This document shows positions 34,317-42,691 of a stretch of 64,000 nt of DNA, piece by piece; positions within the stretch are counted from its first letter, which is position 1, and each line of letters begins with the position of its first letter. The position numbers were made by a program, and so were the translations under genes. The notes beneath the pieces were generated by a model. That model worked only from the letters and a program-made list of their open reading frames with translations. It ran no database searches and was not told where the DNA came from. Source of the DNA: Nocardiopsis mwathae (GTDB lineage Bacteria; Actinomycetota; Actinomycetes; Streptosporangiales; Streptosporangiaceae); contig NZ_JACHDS010000001.1 in assembly GCF_014201195.1 (NCBI RefSeq), forward strand, positions 5,208,001-5,272,000, in the 5' to 3' direction.

Positions 34317-36215
34317 ATGTACTTTCGCATGCTCGGGCCCTTGGAGGTGTCGCTCGATGGGAGAGGACCCGTTCCGCTGGGCAGAACGCAGCGGCGTATC
34401 GTGCTCGCGAAGCTGCTCGCCGAGGTGAACCGCACGGTCCCCGTCGGCCTGCTGGTCGAGGCGGTCTGGGGCGGCTGCCCGCCGCGCTCGGCCGAGCAGC
34501 AGATCCAGACGGCGGTGTGGCGGCTGCGCCGCGCGTTCGCCGCGGCCGGGTGCGGGGCCGGGGACGGGGGTGACACTGCCGCGGCCCGCATCGAGACCAC
34601 CGCCTCCGGCTACGCTCTGCACGCCGTCGAGGAGCAGGTGGACGCGAGCGTCTTCCGTCGGCTCACCCGCGAGGCGCGGGCGCACGCGGCCGATGACCCG
34701 CGGCAGGCGATCGCCCGATACCGGGAGGCACTGGCGCTGTTCCGCGGCCCGGCACTGGGCGACGTCCCCGCCGCGTTCGCCGAGTCGGTGGCCGCTCGGT
34801 GGGAGGAGCGGCGGGTGGCGGCCCTGGAGGAGTGCGTCGAATTGGAGTTGCGCTGCGGGCGCGGCCACGGCCTCATCGACGAACTCGGCGACCTCGTGCG
34901 GCGCTACCCTCTGCGCGAGCGCCTGCGCGGGCACCTGATGTCGGCGCTGTACGGGGCCGACCGTCGCGCCGAGGCGCTGGCCGCCTACCAGGAGGGCCGC
35001 CGGGCCGTGGTCGCGGAGCTGGGGCTGGAACCCAGTCCGCACCTGAGCGAGCTGCACCGCCGGATCCTGCGGGGGGAGCCGGCGGCGGGTGGTGCCGCAC
35101 CGTCGACGGGCAGAGCGCCGGGTGAGGAGCCCGCGATACCCCCCGCCTGGCTGCCGTCGGACATCCCCGACTTCGTGGGCCGCTCCGAGCAGGTGGAACG
35201 GATCTCCCGGACGCTCGCCGGGGAGGCGGGGCCGTCGGGCCGACTGCGCGTGGAGTCTCTGACCGGGCCGCCGGGTGCCGGGGTGTCCACCCTGGTGGTG
35301 CACGCCGCCCACCTGGTGCGCGCCGACTTTCCCGACGGGCAGCTCTACGCCGACTTCGCCGCGCCCGGCACCGAGACCGCCGACGATGTACTGCGCTGCT
35401 TCCTACGCGGGTTGGGCGTGTCCGAACCGGCGGTTCCCACGGCGCCGCGCCAACGGGTCGGGCTGTACCGCACCCTGCTGTCGGACCGCCGAGTGCTGGT
35501 GGTGCTGGACAACGTGGTCTCGGCCGGGCAGGTCCGGCCGCTGCTGCCGGGCGGGCCGAGTTCGGCGGTGCTCGTCGCCGCTCGGGCGCCGCTGACCGAG
35601 ATCCCCGGCTGCCGCACAGTGGAAGTGGACGCGCTGTCCACCGACGAGGCCGTGGAGCTGCTGACGAGTATCGCCGGGCTGGAGCGCGTCCTGCGCGCCC
35701 CGGCCGCCGTCCACGGCATCGTGCAGGCGGCGGGGCACCTGCCCATGACGGTCCGGGCGGCTGGCGCGCATCTCGCTGCGCGCGCCGACACCGACCTGTC
35801 GGCGTTCCTGCGCCGGCTGTCGGACCCGGGGCGCCGACTGGACGCGCTCACCCTCGGCACGCTGGACCTGCGGGAAGGGCTGGCCCGCCGCCTCGTGGGT
35901 CTGCCGCAGGAGGCGGTGGACCTCTGGTACGCGCTCGGCCTGCTCGGCACCGGGGAGGTCAGCCTGCAGGCGGCGGCGCTCACCGGGGGTGTCACCCCCG
36001 CACGTGCCGAGGGGCTGCTCGGCCTCCTGGTCGACCGGCGGGTGCTGGACCCGGCTCCGGCCCCGCCGGGTGCGCCTCCCCGATACCGGTTGCGTGAGCT
36101 GTTCGGCCTCTACGCGCGGGAGCGTGGGCTGCTCACCCTCCCCGAACCGGTCCGCCGCCGGGCCCTGCCGGGCGCGGGCGACCGCCGGGCAATGCGGGTG
36201 ACGACTGCGGGGTAG
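34317..36215 (+). CDS. SARP/AfsR-type cluster regulator with altered Walker A
   Basis: A 632-residue regulator: winged helix (MYFRMLGPLEVSLDGRGPVPLG), BTAD region about residues 95-245 (ALYGADRRAEALAAYQEGRR), then an NB-ARC-like domain from about 280 (IPDFVGRSEQVERISRTLAG). The P-loop reads LTGPPGAGVSTLVVHA: the Lys that binds the ATP phosphates is Val. LLSDRRVLVVLDNVVSAGQV (Walker B area) remains. ATP hydrolysis is therefore unlikely. There is no long TPR tail. GGAG lies 5 nt before ATG 34317. It is divergent from the RiPP genes and is the probable pathway-specific activator. Confidence 0.88.
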   Translation: MYFRMLGPLEVSLDGRGPVPLGRTQRRIVLAKLLAEVNRTVPVGLLVEAVWGGCPPRSAEQQIQTAVWRLRRAFAAAGCGAGDGGDTAAARIETTASGYALHAVEEQVDASVFRRLTREARAHAADDPRQAIARYREALALFRGPALGDVPAAFAESVAARWEERRVAALEECVELELRCGRGHGLIDELGDLVRRYPLRERLRGHLMSALYGADRRAEALAAYQEGRRAVVAELGLEPSPHLSELHRRILRGEPAAGGAAPSTGRAPGEEPAIPPAWLPSDIPDFVGRSEQVERISRTLAGEAGPSGRLRVESLTGPPGAGVSTLVVHAAHLVRADFPDGQLYADFAAPGTETADDVLRCFLRGLGVSEPAVPTAPRQRVGLYRTLLSDRRVLVVLDNVVSAGQVRPLLPGGPSSAVLVAARAPLTEIPGCRTVEVDALSTDEAVELLTSIAGLERVLRAPAAVHGIVQAAGHLPMTVRAAGAHLAARADTDLSAFLRRLSDPGRRLDALTLGTLDLREGLARRLVGLPQEAVDLWYALGLLGTGEVSLQAAALTGGVTPARAEGLLGLLVDRRVLDPAPAPPGAPPRYRLRELFGLYARERGLLTLPEPVRRRALPGAGDRRAMRVTTAG

Positions 36216-36238
36216 CCACCCCCCTCCCGTGGGGCGGG

Positions 36239-37432
36239 TCAGGCGGCGGCGGAGTGTTCGGGGGGTGCGATGTGCTCCTCCTGGCGGAGGGGGAGCCGGA
36301 CGCCGAGCCGGAACCGACCCTCGCCGTCGGCTCCAGCGGTCAGCAGGCCGCCCAGGGCCTGCACCCGCTCCGACAGGTTGTGCAACCCGCTGCCGCTGCG
36401 CGGCCCACTCTGCCGAAGGGTGCCGTCGATCCCGTCGTTGACGATCTCGACGGCCACCTCGCCGTCTTCCTCGACGACGGTGATCTCGCAGTTCTCGGCC
36501 TTGCTGTGGCGCAGCAGGTTGGTGACGCCCTCGCGCAGCACCGTCGCCGCAACGGTGGAGACCCGGGCGGGGAGATCACCGTAGTCGGTGCGCATCCGCA
36601 GCTCCACCTCGGCGGCGACGAGCACCGAGCGGACCGACCGGCACTCCTGGTCCAGCGAGAGCTCCCGGTAGCCGTGCGCGACCGTACGGACGTCGGCGAG
36701 CGCCTGCCGGCTGGTGCGCAGTGTCTCCTCGAGCTCGTCGCGCGCCCGCTGCGGCTGGCGCAGCACCAGCTTGTGTGCGAGCTCGGTGCGCAGGGTGATC
36801 GAGGACAGGCTGTAGCCGAGGAGGTCGTGCAGGTCGCGGGCGAAGCGCAGGCGCTCGCGGGTGACCGCGGTCTCGGCGAGTTGCCGCTGCGCGTCGTGCA
36901 GCTGGCGGACCAGCTCCTGCAGGCGTGACAGGCCGTACACGATCAATCCGGTGATCAGCGTCGACACCGTGGTGTAGGCGATATCGACGTAGTCGCCGCT
37001 GAAGTGCGCCTGGGCTACGGCCATGCTGGCGACGATCGCCGCGTAGGCGGCCCAGGCGGCCTTCTGGGGCAGGACCAGCAGTGCGCTTCCGGCCAGGAAG
37101 CCGGGCATGCCCACCCACGCCTGGCCGAAGACGAGCAGCGGCGGGTAGACCAGGCACACCTGGAGGCCCAGTACCAGGTAGACGCCGCGTCGGCGCTCGG
37201 GTGCCCGGGGCCGGGACGGGAAGTACCAGAGCTGGATCAGCAGCAGGGCGCCCATGAGCATGCAGGACACCGCGATCAGCAGCGGGTTGAGCGTGCGCAT
37301 GAGGACGTGGATCTGGGCGATCAGGAAGAATCCGCCGAAGACCACGACGATGATGGTCCGGGCGAATCTCGGAGCCATGCCGACCGTCGCGCACAGGCCG
37401 TCGTCCTCGTGTCCGGCAGCCGCAGCTCCCAC
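36239..37432 (-). CDS. DesK/NarX-type sensor histidine kinase
   Basis: A 397-residue membrane kinase. About five to six hydrophobic segments fill residues 20-190 (FARTIIVVVFGGFFLIAQI; LLIAVSCMLMGALLLIQLWY). The HisKA_3 dimerisation domain has the phospho-His in RFARDLHDLLGYSLSSITLR. The HATPase domain has REGVTNLLRHSKAENCEI (N box), EIVNDGID and GSGLHNLSERVQALGG. The GTG at 37432 is chosen because AGGAGG lies 5 nt upstream; an ATG at 37378 lacks a site. It is convergent with the SARP gene. Its partner regulator may be the one at 29423-30028, the only NarL-type regulator in the window. Confidence 0.88.
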   Translation of the reverse strand: MGAAAAGHEDDGLCATVGMAPRFARTIIVVVFGGFFLIAQIHVLMRTLNPLLIAVSCMLMGALLLIQLWYFPSRPRAPERRRGVYLVLGLQVCLVYPPLLVFGQAWVGMPGFLAGSALLVLPQKAAWAAYAAIVASMAVAQAHFSGDYVDIAYTTVSTLITGLIVYGLSRLQELVRQLHDAQRQLAETAVTRERLRFARDLHDLLGYSLSSITLRTELAHKLVLRQPQRARDELEETLRTSRQALADVRTVAHGYRELSLDQECRSVRSVLVAAEVELRMRTDYGDLPARVSTVAATVLREGVTNLLRHSKAENCEITVVEEDGEVAVEIVNDGIDGTLRQSGPRSGSGLHNLSERVQALGGLLTAGADGEGRFRLGVRLPLRQEEHIAPPEHSAAA

Positions 37433-37790
37433 TGGCGCCTCCTGCGCTCGCGATGTCACCCCCCGCCGACACCCGGTCAGCGGTGGTGTGCTGTCGCGGA
37501 GCGCGGCGCCCCTCCACAAATTACCCTAAAACCCCCGATGAGTGAAGGTGGAAGCGCCCCGTGGAAACGATCATGGAATGGGGTGCGGCACCCCTCCGCG
37601 CGTTCGACTGGTATTCACACCATGCCATTTTCATGAAGTGGAAGTGATTTCGTCACCGGGATTGGGTGTCGGGCGCACTACCGGGTGCCGACCGGGCTCT
37701 GTGACGATTCTGCCGTGCACGGAAATTCCTACGACGCAGGGCAGGCCGCCCCGGCCGCCGCACCGCACCCCGACGAGGAGTGATCCGCTC
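37433..37790. promoter_or_regulatory. intergenic region between kinase and flavin reductase genes
   Basis: A 358-bp gap between divergent genes, with an AT-richer centre (37520-37660) and no gene I can support. It probably carries the promoters of both. I saw no clear operator. Confidence 0.45.
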
Positions 37791-38321
37791 ATGCGCGATC
37801 AGGCACACCGCACCCCCACACTCGCCGCCCCACTGCTACCGGGCATCGACCCCGCGGAGTTCCGCCGCGTCCTGGGCAGGTTCGCCACCGGGGTGGTCGC
37901 CGTGACGGCGATCGACGCCGCCGGGCGCCCGGCCGGGATGGCCGTCAACTCCTTCACCTCCGTCTCCCTCGCACCGCCGCTCGTCGCGTTCTGTGTGGCC
38001 CACACCAGCACCAGCTGGCCGTCGATCAGGAACGCCGGCCGGTGCTGCCTGAACATCCTCGGCGGGGGGCAGCGCCCGGTCTCCGCTCAGTTCGCCGCCC
38101 GCGGCACCGACAAGTTCGCCGGGCTCTCCTGGTCGCCGGCGCCCTCCGGGTCGCCCCTACTCGCCGACGCCCTGGCCTGGCTCGACTGCGCCATCGACGA
38201 CGAACACACCGCCGGGGACCACGACATCGTCGTCGCTCGCGTGGATGCGGCCGGGCTCGGCGCCGACCGCGACCCCCTCGTCTTCTTCGGCAGCCGCTAC
38301 GGCACGTTCGACGCCGGGTGA
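37791..38321 (+). CDS. flavin reductase (HpaC-like, FMN-binding split barrel)
   Basis: A 176-residue flavin:NAD(P)H reductase. The fold is marked by FRRVLGRFATGVVAVTAIDA, GMAVNSFTSVSLAPPLVAFC (FMN-binding), and DHDIVVARVDAAGLGADRDPLVFFGSRYGTF at the end, quoted in part. Such proteins supply reduced FMN/FAD to two-component monooxygenases. The DszC-like monooxygenase at 42688-43917 is the obvious client. The ATG has GAGGAG about 10 nt upstream. A strong hairpin follows the stop. Confidence 0.9.
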   Translation: MRDQAHRTPTLAAPLLPGIDPAEFRRVLGRFATGVVAVTAIDAAGRPAGMAVNSFTSVSLAPPLVAFCVAHTSTSWPSIRNAGRCCLNILGGGQRPVSAQFAARGTDKFAGLSWSPAPSGSPLLADALAWLDCAIDDEHTAGDHDIVVARVDAAGLGADRDPLVFFGSRYGTFDAG

Positions 38322-38328
38322 GGCGTGG

Positions 38329-38382
38329 GAGCGCCGTGTGCGGCGGGCGAAGTCGGCTCCACGCCCGCCGCACACGGCGCTC
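38329..38382. terminator. 20-bp perfect stem between convergent genes
   Basis: GAGCGCCGTGTGCGGCGGGC (38329-38348) pairs without mismatch with 38363-38382, leaving a 14-nt loop. It lies 7 bp after the flavin reductase stop and 6 bp after the methyltransferase stop on the other strand, and should terminate both. Confidence 0.85.
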
Positions 38383-38388
38383 AGACGC

Positions 38389-39462
38389 TCATTTCACCCC
38401 GCTGATCACGCCGTGCGGGGTCCAACCCTCTCCCGGGCTGCGCATCACCCGGGAGAAGCCGGCCTCGGCCAGCCACCGCTCGTAGGTGCCCCAGTCGTAG
38501 AGGGTGCTCTGCGCCGCCGGAATGGTGGCGAAGTAGAGGTTGTCCAGCGCCGCGTACAGCGGCCCGTCCTTGGTGGCGTCCGCCATGGCGTTGAACACCA
38601 GCACCCGGCCGCCGTCCGCCAGCGCTCGGTGCGCCTTGCCCAGCAGCCGCAGGTTCTGCTCGGCCGACCAGATCACCAGCTGGTTGGCGAAGAGCACGCA
38701 GTCGTGCCCGCGGGGGTAGTCGTCGTCGAAGATGTCGCCGGCGGCGACGGTGATGCGGTCGGCGAGCCCCGCCTCGGCGATCTTCCGCTCGGCGATGGCC
38801 ACGGCGCCGGGCAGGTCCAGGACGGTGAACTCGACTCCCGGATTGGCCCGTGCCAGGGCGATCGCGTTCACCCCGTCGCCGCCGCCGACGTCGAGCACCC
38901 GGCGCACGCCGGTCAGGTCGGCCTTGTCCACCAGGATCGGGTTGGACAGCCGGGACCAGGAACGCATGCACCGGTAGAAGAGTCGCTCCAGGTCGGGCCG
39001 GGCGGCCAGCCGGTGGTAGAGGTCCTCGCCCTCGCCCTCGAACCGGCGCAGACCCACGTTGGTGTCGGCGCGCAGTGCCTCGGTGAAGTCGGCCTGTGCG
39101 GCGTACACGATGTGCGCTTCGAACGCCGTCATATCGGTGATGATCTCCCACGTGCCGTCGGCGAAGTGGGCGTCGATCAGCTCGGCGTTGCGGTAGCGGC
39201 CCCCGTCCAGCTCGGTCAGGCGCAGCGCCGTGGTCGCCAGCAGCAGGATCCGCGTCGGGCGCGGGCGCAGGCCGAGCCCGGCCGCGACCTCGTCCTCGCT
39301 CAGTCCCGGCCGCTCGTTGAGCAGGGTGAACAGGCCCAGTTCGCACCCGGCGCTCAGCGCCTGGAAGGCGGCGGCCCCGAACAGTGTGCCGACCAGGTCC
39401 TGCCGGCTCAGCGGGGTGCGGGGTGGGGTAGCGGCCGCGGTGGCGGTCTCGGTGATCGTCAC
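38389..39462 (-). CDS. SAM-dependent O-methyltransferase (Methyltransf_2 family)
   Basis: A 357-residue methyltransferase. The N-terminal winged-helix dimerisation region (LVGTLFGAAAFQALSAGCELGLFTLL) is that of plant-type/polyketide O-methyltransferases. The SAM site reads VRRVLDVGGGDGVNAIALAR, with FTVLDLPGAVAIAERKI and AAGDIFDDDYPRGHDCVLF. The C-terminal part ends TPHGVISGVK. It probably methylates a phenolic or enolic hydroxyl of the cluster product. The GTG at 39462 has GGAGGAG at 7 nt. A 3-hydroxykynurenine-derived aminophenol would be a plausible acceptor; that is inference. Confidence 0.88.
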   Translation of the reverse strand: MTITETATAAATPPRTPLSRQDLVGTLFGAAAFQALSAGCELGLFTLLNERPGLSEDEVAAGLGLRPRPTRILLLATTALRLTELDGGRYRNAELIDAHFADGTWEIITDMTAFEAHIVYAAQADFTEALRADTNVGLRRFEGEGEDLYHRLAARPDLERLFYRCMRSWSRLSNPILVDKADLTGVRRVLDVGGGDGVNAIALARANPGVEFTVLDLPGAVAIAERKIAEAGLADRITVAAGDIFDDDYPRGHDCVLFANQLVIWSAEQNLRLLGKAHRALADGGRVLVFNAMADATKDGPLYAALDNLYFATIPAAQSTLYDWGTYERWLAEAGFSRVMRSPGEGWTPHGVISGVK

Positions 39463-39739
39463 GTCGGTTCTCCTCCGTTCGGCGGGCGCGGCCCCGGCGG
39501 TCCGGGCGCGCGGTCGTTTCGGCCGCCGGCGCGCGTCCGGCGGGGCGGAGCCGCCGGACCACGCGAAGCGGACCGGGGCACCGCCGACATTCGCCGACGA
39601 TTCCATGCCGTGCTCTACAACGGCTCTGCAAAAGCGCGGACATGTGGAAATCCCGGCCTGTTCATGAATTTCTCATATTGTCCGGGGGTGGTCGCGCGCC
39701 CTACGCTCGATTCGGAATTGAAACCCCCAACCGATCGAG
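39463..39739. promoter_or_regulatory. divergent promoter region, methyltransferase and WrbA-like genes
   Basis: A 277-bp gap whose right third (39640-39740) is AT-rich, including CATGAATTTCTCATATTG. The left part is GC-rich with no gene. Promoters for both flanking genes are expected here. Confidence 0.45.
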
Positions 39740-40360
39740 ATGGGTGGAATGAGCGCTCGAATTTCTGTGATCTACTATTCGTCGACGGGAAACGTCCACG
39801 CCACGGCCGAGGCCATCGCCGAAGGCGCCGCGGACGCCGGTGCGAAGGTCCGGCTCCGACGCGTCGCCGAGCACGCCCCGGACAAGGCCGTCGAGAGTAA
39901 CCCCGAGTGGCGGGACCACCTGGCCGCCACGGCGCACATCGAGACCGCGACGCTGGACGACCTCACCTGGGCGGACGGATACGCGTTCGGCACACCCACC
40001 CGCTTCGGCAACGTCAGCTCACAGCTCAAGCAGTTCATCGACAGCGCCGGCGGGGTGTGGGAGGCCGGGGAACTGGCCAACAAGCCGGTCACCGGGTTCA
40101 CCAGCAGCTATGAGCTGCACGGCGGCCAGGAGTCCACACTGCTGTCGCTGTACAACGTGATGCACCACTGGGGTGCGCTGATCGTCCCCACCGGCTACGT
40201 CGACTACGACATCATGCACGAGGCCGGAGGCAACCCGTACGGCCTGGCCAACCCCTCCAGCCAGGGAGCGCCCTCCAAGGCGCTGCTGAAGGCCGCCCGC
40301 TTCCAGGGCGGTCGGCTGGCCAGAATCGCCGAACTGGTCGCACCGCTGCGCGCCGGGTGA
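39740..40360 (+). CDS. WrbA-type NAD(P)H:quinone oxidoreductase
   Basis: A 206-residue flavodoxin-fold enzyme of the WrbA (type IV) family that reduces quinones by two electrons. Marks are ISVIYYSSTGNVHATAEAIA (FMN phosphate loop), GYAFGTPTRFGNVSSQLKQF, and the GGQESTLLSLYNVMHHWGAL region. It likely protects the producer from quinone or quinone-imine intermediates. An ATG 9 nt further in (39749) is an equally possible start. It is convergent with the MFS gene, with a palindromic terminator between. Confidence 0.92.
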   Translation: MGGMSARISVIYYSSTGNVHATAEAIAEGAADAGAKVRLRRVAEHAPDKAVESNPEWRDHLAATAHIETATLDDLTWADGYAFGTPTRFGNVSSQLKQFIDSAGGVWEAGELANKPVTGFTSSYELHGGQESTLLSLYNVMHHWGALIVPTGYVDYDIMHEAGGNPYGLANPSSQGAPSKALLKAARFQGGRLARIAELVAPLRAG

Positions 40361-40385
40361 CCGCGCGGCCCCGTCCGCACACAGC

Positions 40386-40419
40386 AGGGTGGGTGGTCCG
40401 GATCCGGACCACCCACCCT
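40386..40419. terminator. 34-bp perfect palindrome between convergent genes
   Basis: AGGGTGGGTGGTCCGGA and its exact complement form an uninterrupted 17+17 bp palindrome, flanked by CACAC and GTGTG that extend the pairing. It lies 26 bp after the wrbA-like stop and 14 bp after the MFS stop and should terminate both transcripts. Confidence 0.85.
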
Positions 40420-40433
40420 CGCGTGTGTCGCCC

Positions 40434-41651
40434 TCAGGCCGCGGTCACCCGCTCGGCCTCCGGGGCACCTTCGTCTCGCGCCTTCCGGTCGTCCGGGTCC
40501 GCCGGACCGCCGCGGCCGGAGACGGCCGCGGCCGTGAGCACGACCGCCAGACCCAGGAGCGCCGCACCGGCGCCGAGCCACGCGGGCGCGGTGTAGCCCA
40601 GCCCGGCGCTGATGGTCAGGCCGCCGAGGGCGGCGCCCAGCGCCATGCCCAGGTTCGTGGCCGAGCCGCCGACCGCGGCGGACAGCGGGGACCGGCCTCG
40701 CGCCTGGCCGATGAGTTCGGAGAGCACCGCGGGGACGGCGGCGAAGCCCGCGGCGCCCACAGCGGCCAGAGCAACGGCGGCCGGGAGCGGGTAGGGCGCG
40801 AGCAGGGCCAGGGCCGCCAGCGCCACCACCAGCATCCCCATGGCCACCAGCAGGGTGCGCAGCCGGTCCCGGTCGGCGAAGCGGCCGCCGAGCAGGTTTC
40901 CGGCGACCATGCCCAGCCCGAAGAGGACGAGGACCGGGGTGATCGCCGTGCTCGGGAGCCCGCTGACCTCGGTCAGCAGCGGCGCGATGTAACTGAAGGC
41001 GGCGAACACGGCGCCCATGGCGAGCATGCCGACGGCGACCGCGAACCACACCCGGCCACGGGTGAACAGCGCCAGCTCGCCCCGCACACTCGTGGCTTCG
41101 GGGGCCGGCTGCCGGGGCACCGCCGCGGCGATCCCGGCCAGGGCCACCACGGCGGCGGCCGCGATCAGCCAGAACGTGGTGCGCCACCCCAGGTGCTGGC
41201 CGACGAGCGTGCCCAGCGGGGAGCCGATGACGTTGGCGACGGTGATGCCGGTGAACACCACGGCGATCGCCTGGGCGCGCCGCTGCGGCGGCACCAGGTT
41301 CGCCGCGACCACCGCTCCCACCCCCAGGAACGCCGCCTGGCCCAGGGCGGCGAGTACACGGCCCGCCATCAGCATGCCGTAGACCGGTGCGAGGGCGCAG
41401 ATGAGGTTGCCGAGCGCGAAGAGCGCGACGGCGCCGGTGAGCAGCGCCTTGCGCGGCACCCGGGACCCGGCCAGGACCACGGCCGGACCGCCGACGACGA
41501 TCGCCAGCGCGTAGCCGGAGATCAGCGCGCCGGCGGCGGGGATCGAGACGCCGAGCCCGGCGGCGACCTCGGGTAGCAGGCCGGTGATGACGAACTCGGC
41601 GGTACCCATGACGAACGCGGCCAGGGCGAGCACGAGCAGCCGTAGGGACAT
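40434..41651 (-). CDS. MFS drug/metabolite efflux transporter (DHA1 family)
   Basis: A 405-residue permease with twelve predicted membrane segments. It begins LRLLVLALAAFVMGTAEFVITGLLPEVAAGL (in part), typical of the chloramphenicol-resistance/AraJ group. Motif A-like sequences are AGSRVPRKALLTG and GRFADRDRLRTLL, and motif C-like SPLGTLVGQHLGWR follows. It is expected to export the cluster product or a toxic intermediate by proton antiport. The ATG at 41651 has GGAGG at 7 nt. It follows the aldo/keto reductase gene by 77 nt in the same direction. Confidence 0.9.
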   Translation of the reverse strand: MSLRLLVLALAAFVMGTAEFVITGLLPEVAAGLGVSIPAAGALISGYALAIVVGGPAVVLAGSRVPRKALLTGAVALFALGNLICALAPVYGMLMAGRVLAALGQAAFLGVGAVVAANLVPPQRRAQAIAVVFTGITVANVIGSPLGTLVGQHLGWRTTFWLIAAAAVVALAGIAAAVPRQPAPEATSVRGELALFTRGRVWFAVAVGMLAMGAVFAAFSYIAPLLTEVSGLPSTAITPVLVLFGLGMVAGNLLGGRFADRDRLRTLLVAMGMLVVALAALALLAPYPLPAAVALAAVGAAGFAAVPAVLSELIGQARGRSPLSAAVGGSATNLGMALGAALGGLTISAGLGYTAPAWLGAGAALLGLAVVLTAAAVSGRGGPADPDDRKARDEGAPEAERVTAA

Positions 41652-41728
41652 CGTCGTTCCTCCAGGTTGTCGGGGAGGGGATGCAGGGCCCCGGCGGGGC
41701 GGGGACGGGTGCCGCTCCGCCGGGGAGG

Positions 41729-42691
41729 TCAGGAGATGTCGAAGAGCAGGGACGGGTCGGGACCCACGTGGTAGCCGTCGCCGACACCGGTGATCAGGTC
41801 CATCTCCGTTGCGTCGAGCTCGAAGCCGAAGACGTCGAGGTTGCCGCGGATCCGCTCGGGCGTGACCGACTTGGGCAGGGGGACGACGCCCATCTGCAGG
41901 TGCCAGCGGAGCACCACCTGTGCCGGGGTACGGCCGTGCGCCTCGGCGACGGCGGCGACCGCGCGGTGGGACAGGAAGCCCTGGCCGCGGCCGAGCGGGC
42001 TCCACGCCTGGGTGGCGATGCCCCGAGAGGCGTGGTACGCGCGCAGCCCCCCCTGGTGCAGCCCCGGGTGCAGCTCGATCTGGTTGACGGCGGGGGCGGT
42101 GCCGGACTCGGCGATGAGCCGGTCGATGTGCTCGGGCGCGAAGTTGGACACCCCGATCGAGCGCACCCGCCCCTCCGCGCGCAGCCGGCACAGCGCCCGC
42201 CACGTCTCCGGGTAGAGGTCCAGGCGCGGCCGCGGCCAGTGGATGAGGTACTGGTCGACGTGGTCGAGGCCCAGCCGCGCGGCGCTGGCGTCGAAGGCGC
42301 GCAGCGTCGCGTCGTACCCCTGGTCGTCGTTCCACACCTTGGTGACGACGAAGACGTCCTCGCGCGGCACCCCGCTGTCGGCGATGCCGCGGCCGACGCC
42401 CGCCTCGTTGCCGTAGACCGCGGCCGTGTCGACCATCCGGTACCCGGCCAGCAGCGCCGTCCGAACGGCCGCGGCCGCCTCGTCCACCCCGGCCTGGAAC
42501 ACCCCCAGACCCAGCCGGGGCATGGCCGTTCCGTCGTTCAGTTCCACCCGCTCCACCGCCGGGGACACGGATGTGGGCACCGCCGTGCCGTCCGTGCTCT
42601 CCATAGCGCCCATGGCGTCCACACCGTCCACACCGCCCACACCGCCCACGCTCCCCTCCACCGTTCGTGCCGCCTGCCGCCGGGCCGTCAC
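41729..42691 (-). CDS. aldo/keto reductase (AKR5-like)
   Basis: A 320-residue (from GTG 42691) or about 291-residue (from ATG 42604) NADPH-dependent carbonyl reductase. The catalytic tetrad is visible: Asp and Tyr in YRMVDTAAVYGNE, Lys in FVVTKVWNDD, His in QYLIHWPRPRL. GVSNFAPEHIDRL, VNQIELHPGLHQ and VPLPKSVTPERIRGNL are family signatures. The GTG overlaps the preceding monooxygenase stop as GTGA. The extra N-terminal stretch it would encode (GSVGGVGGVDGVDAMG) is low-complexity, so a later start is possible. Confidence 0.88.
   Translation of the reverse strand: MTARRQAARTVEGSVGGVGGVDGVDAMGAMESTDGTAVPTSVSPAVERVELNDGTAMPRLGLGVFQAGVDEAAAAVRTALLAGYRMVDTAAVYGNEAGVGRGIADSGVPREDVFVVTKVWNDDQGYDATLRAFDASAARLGLDHVDQYLIHWPRPRLDLYPETWRALCRLRAEGRVRSIGVSNFAPEHIDRLIAESGTAPAVNQIELHPGLHQGGLRAYHASRGIATQAWSPLGRGQGFLSHRAVAAVAEAHGRTPAQVVLRWHLQMGVVPLPKSVTPERIRGNLDVFGFELDATEMDLITGVGDGYHVGPDPSLLFDIS

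Noticed and set aside
42610-42660. GTGGGCGGTGTGGGCGGTGTGG low-complexity run as a functional repeat
   Set aside because: It is a short simple-sequence stretch at an uncertain start region of the aldo/keto reductase; nothing suggests a separate role.
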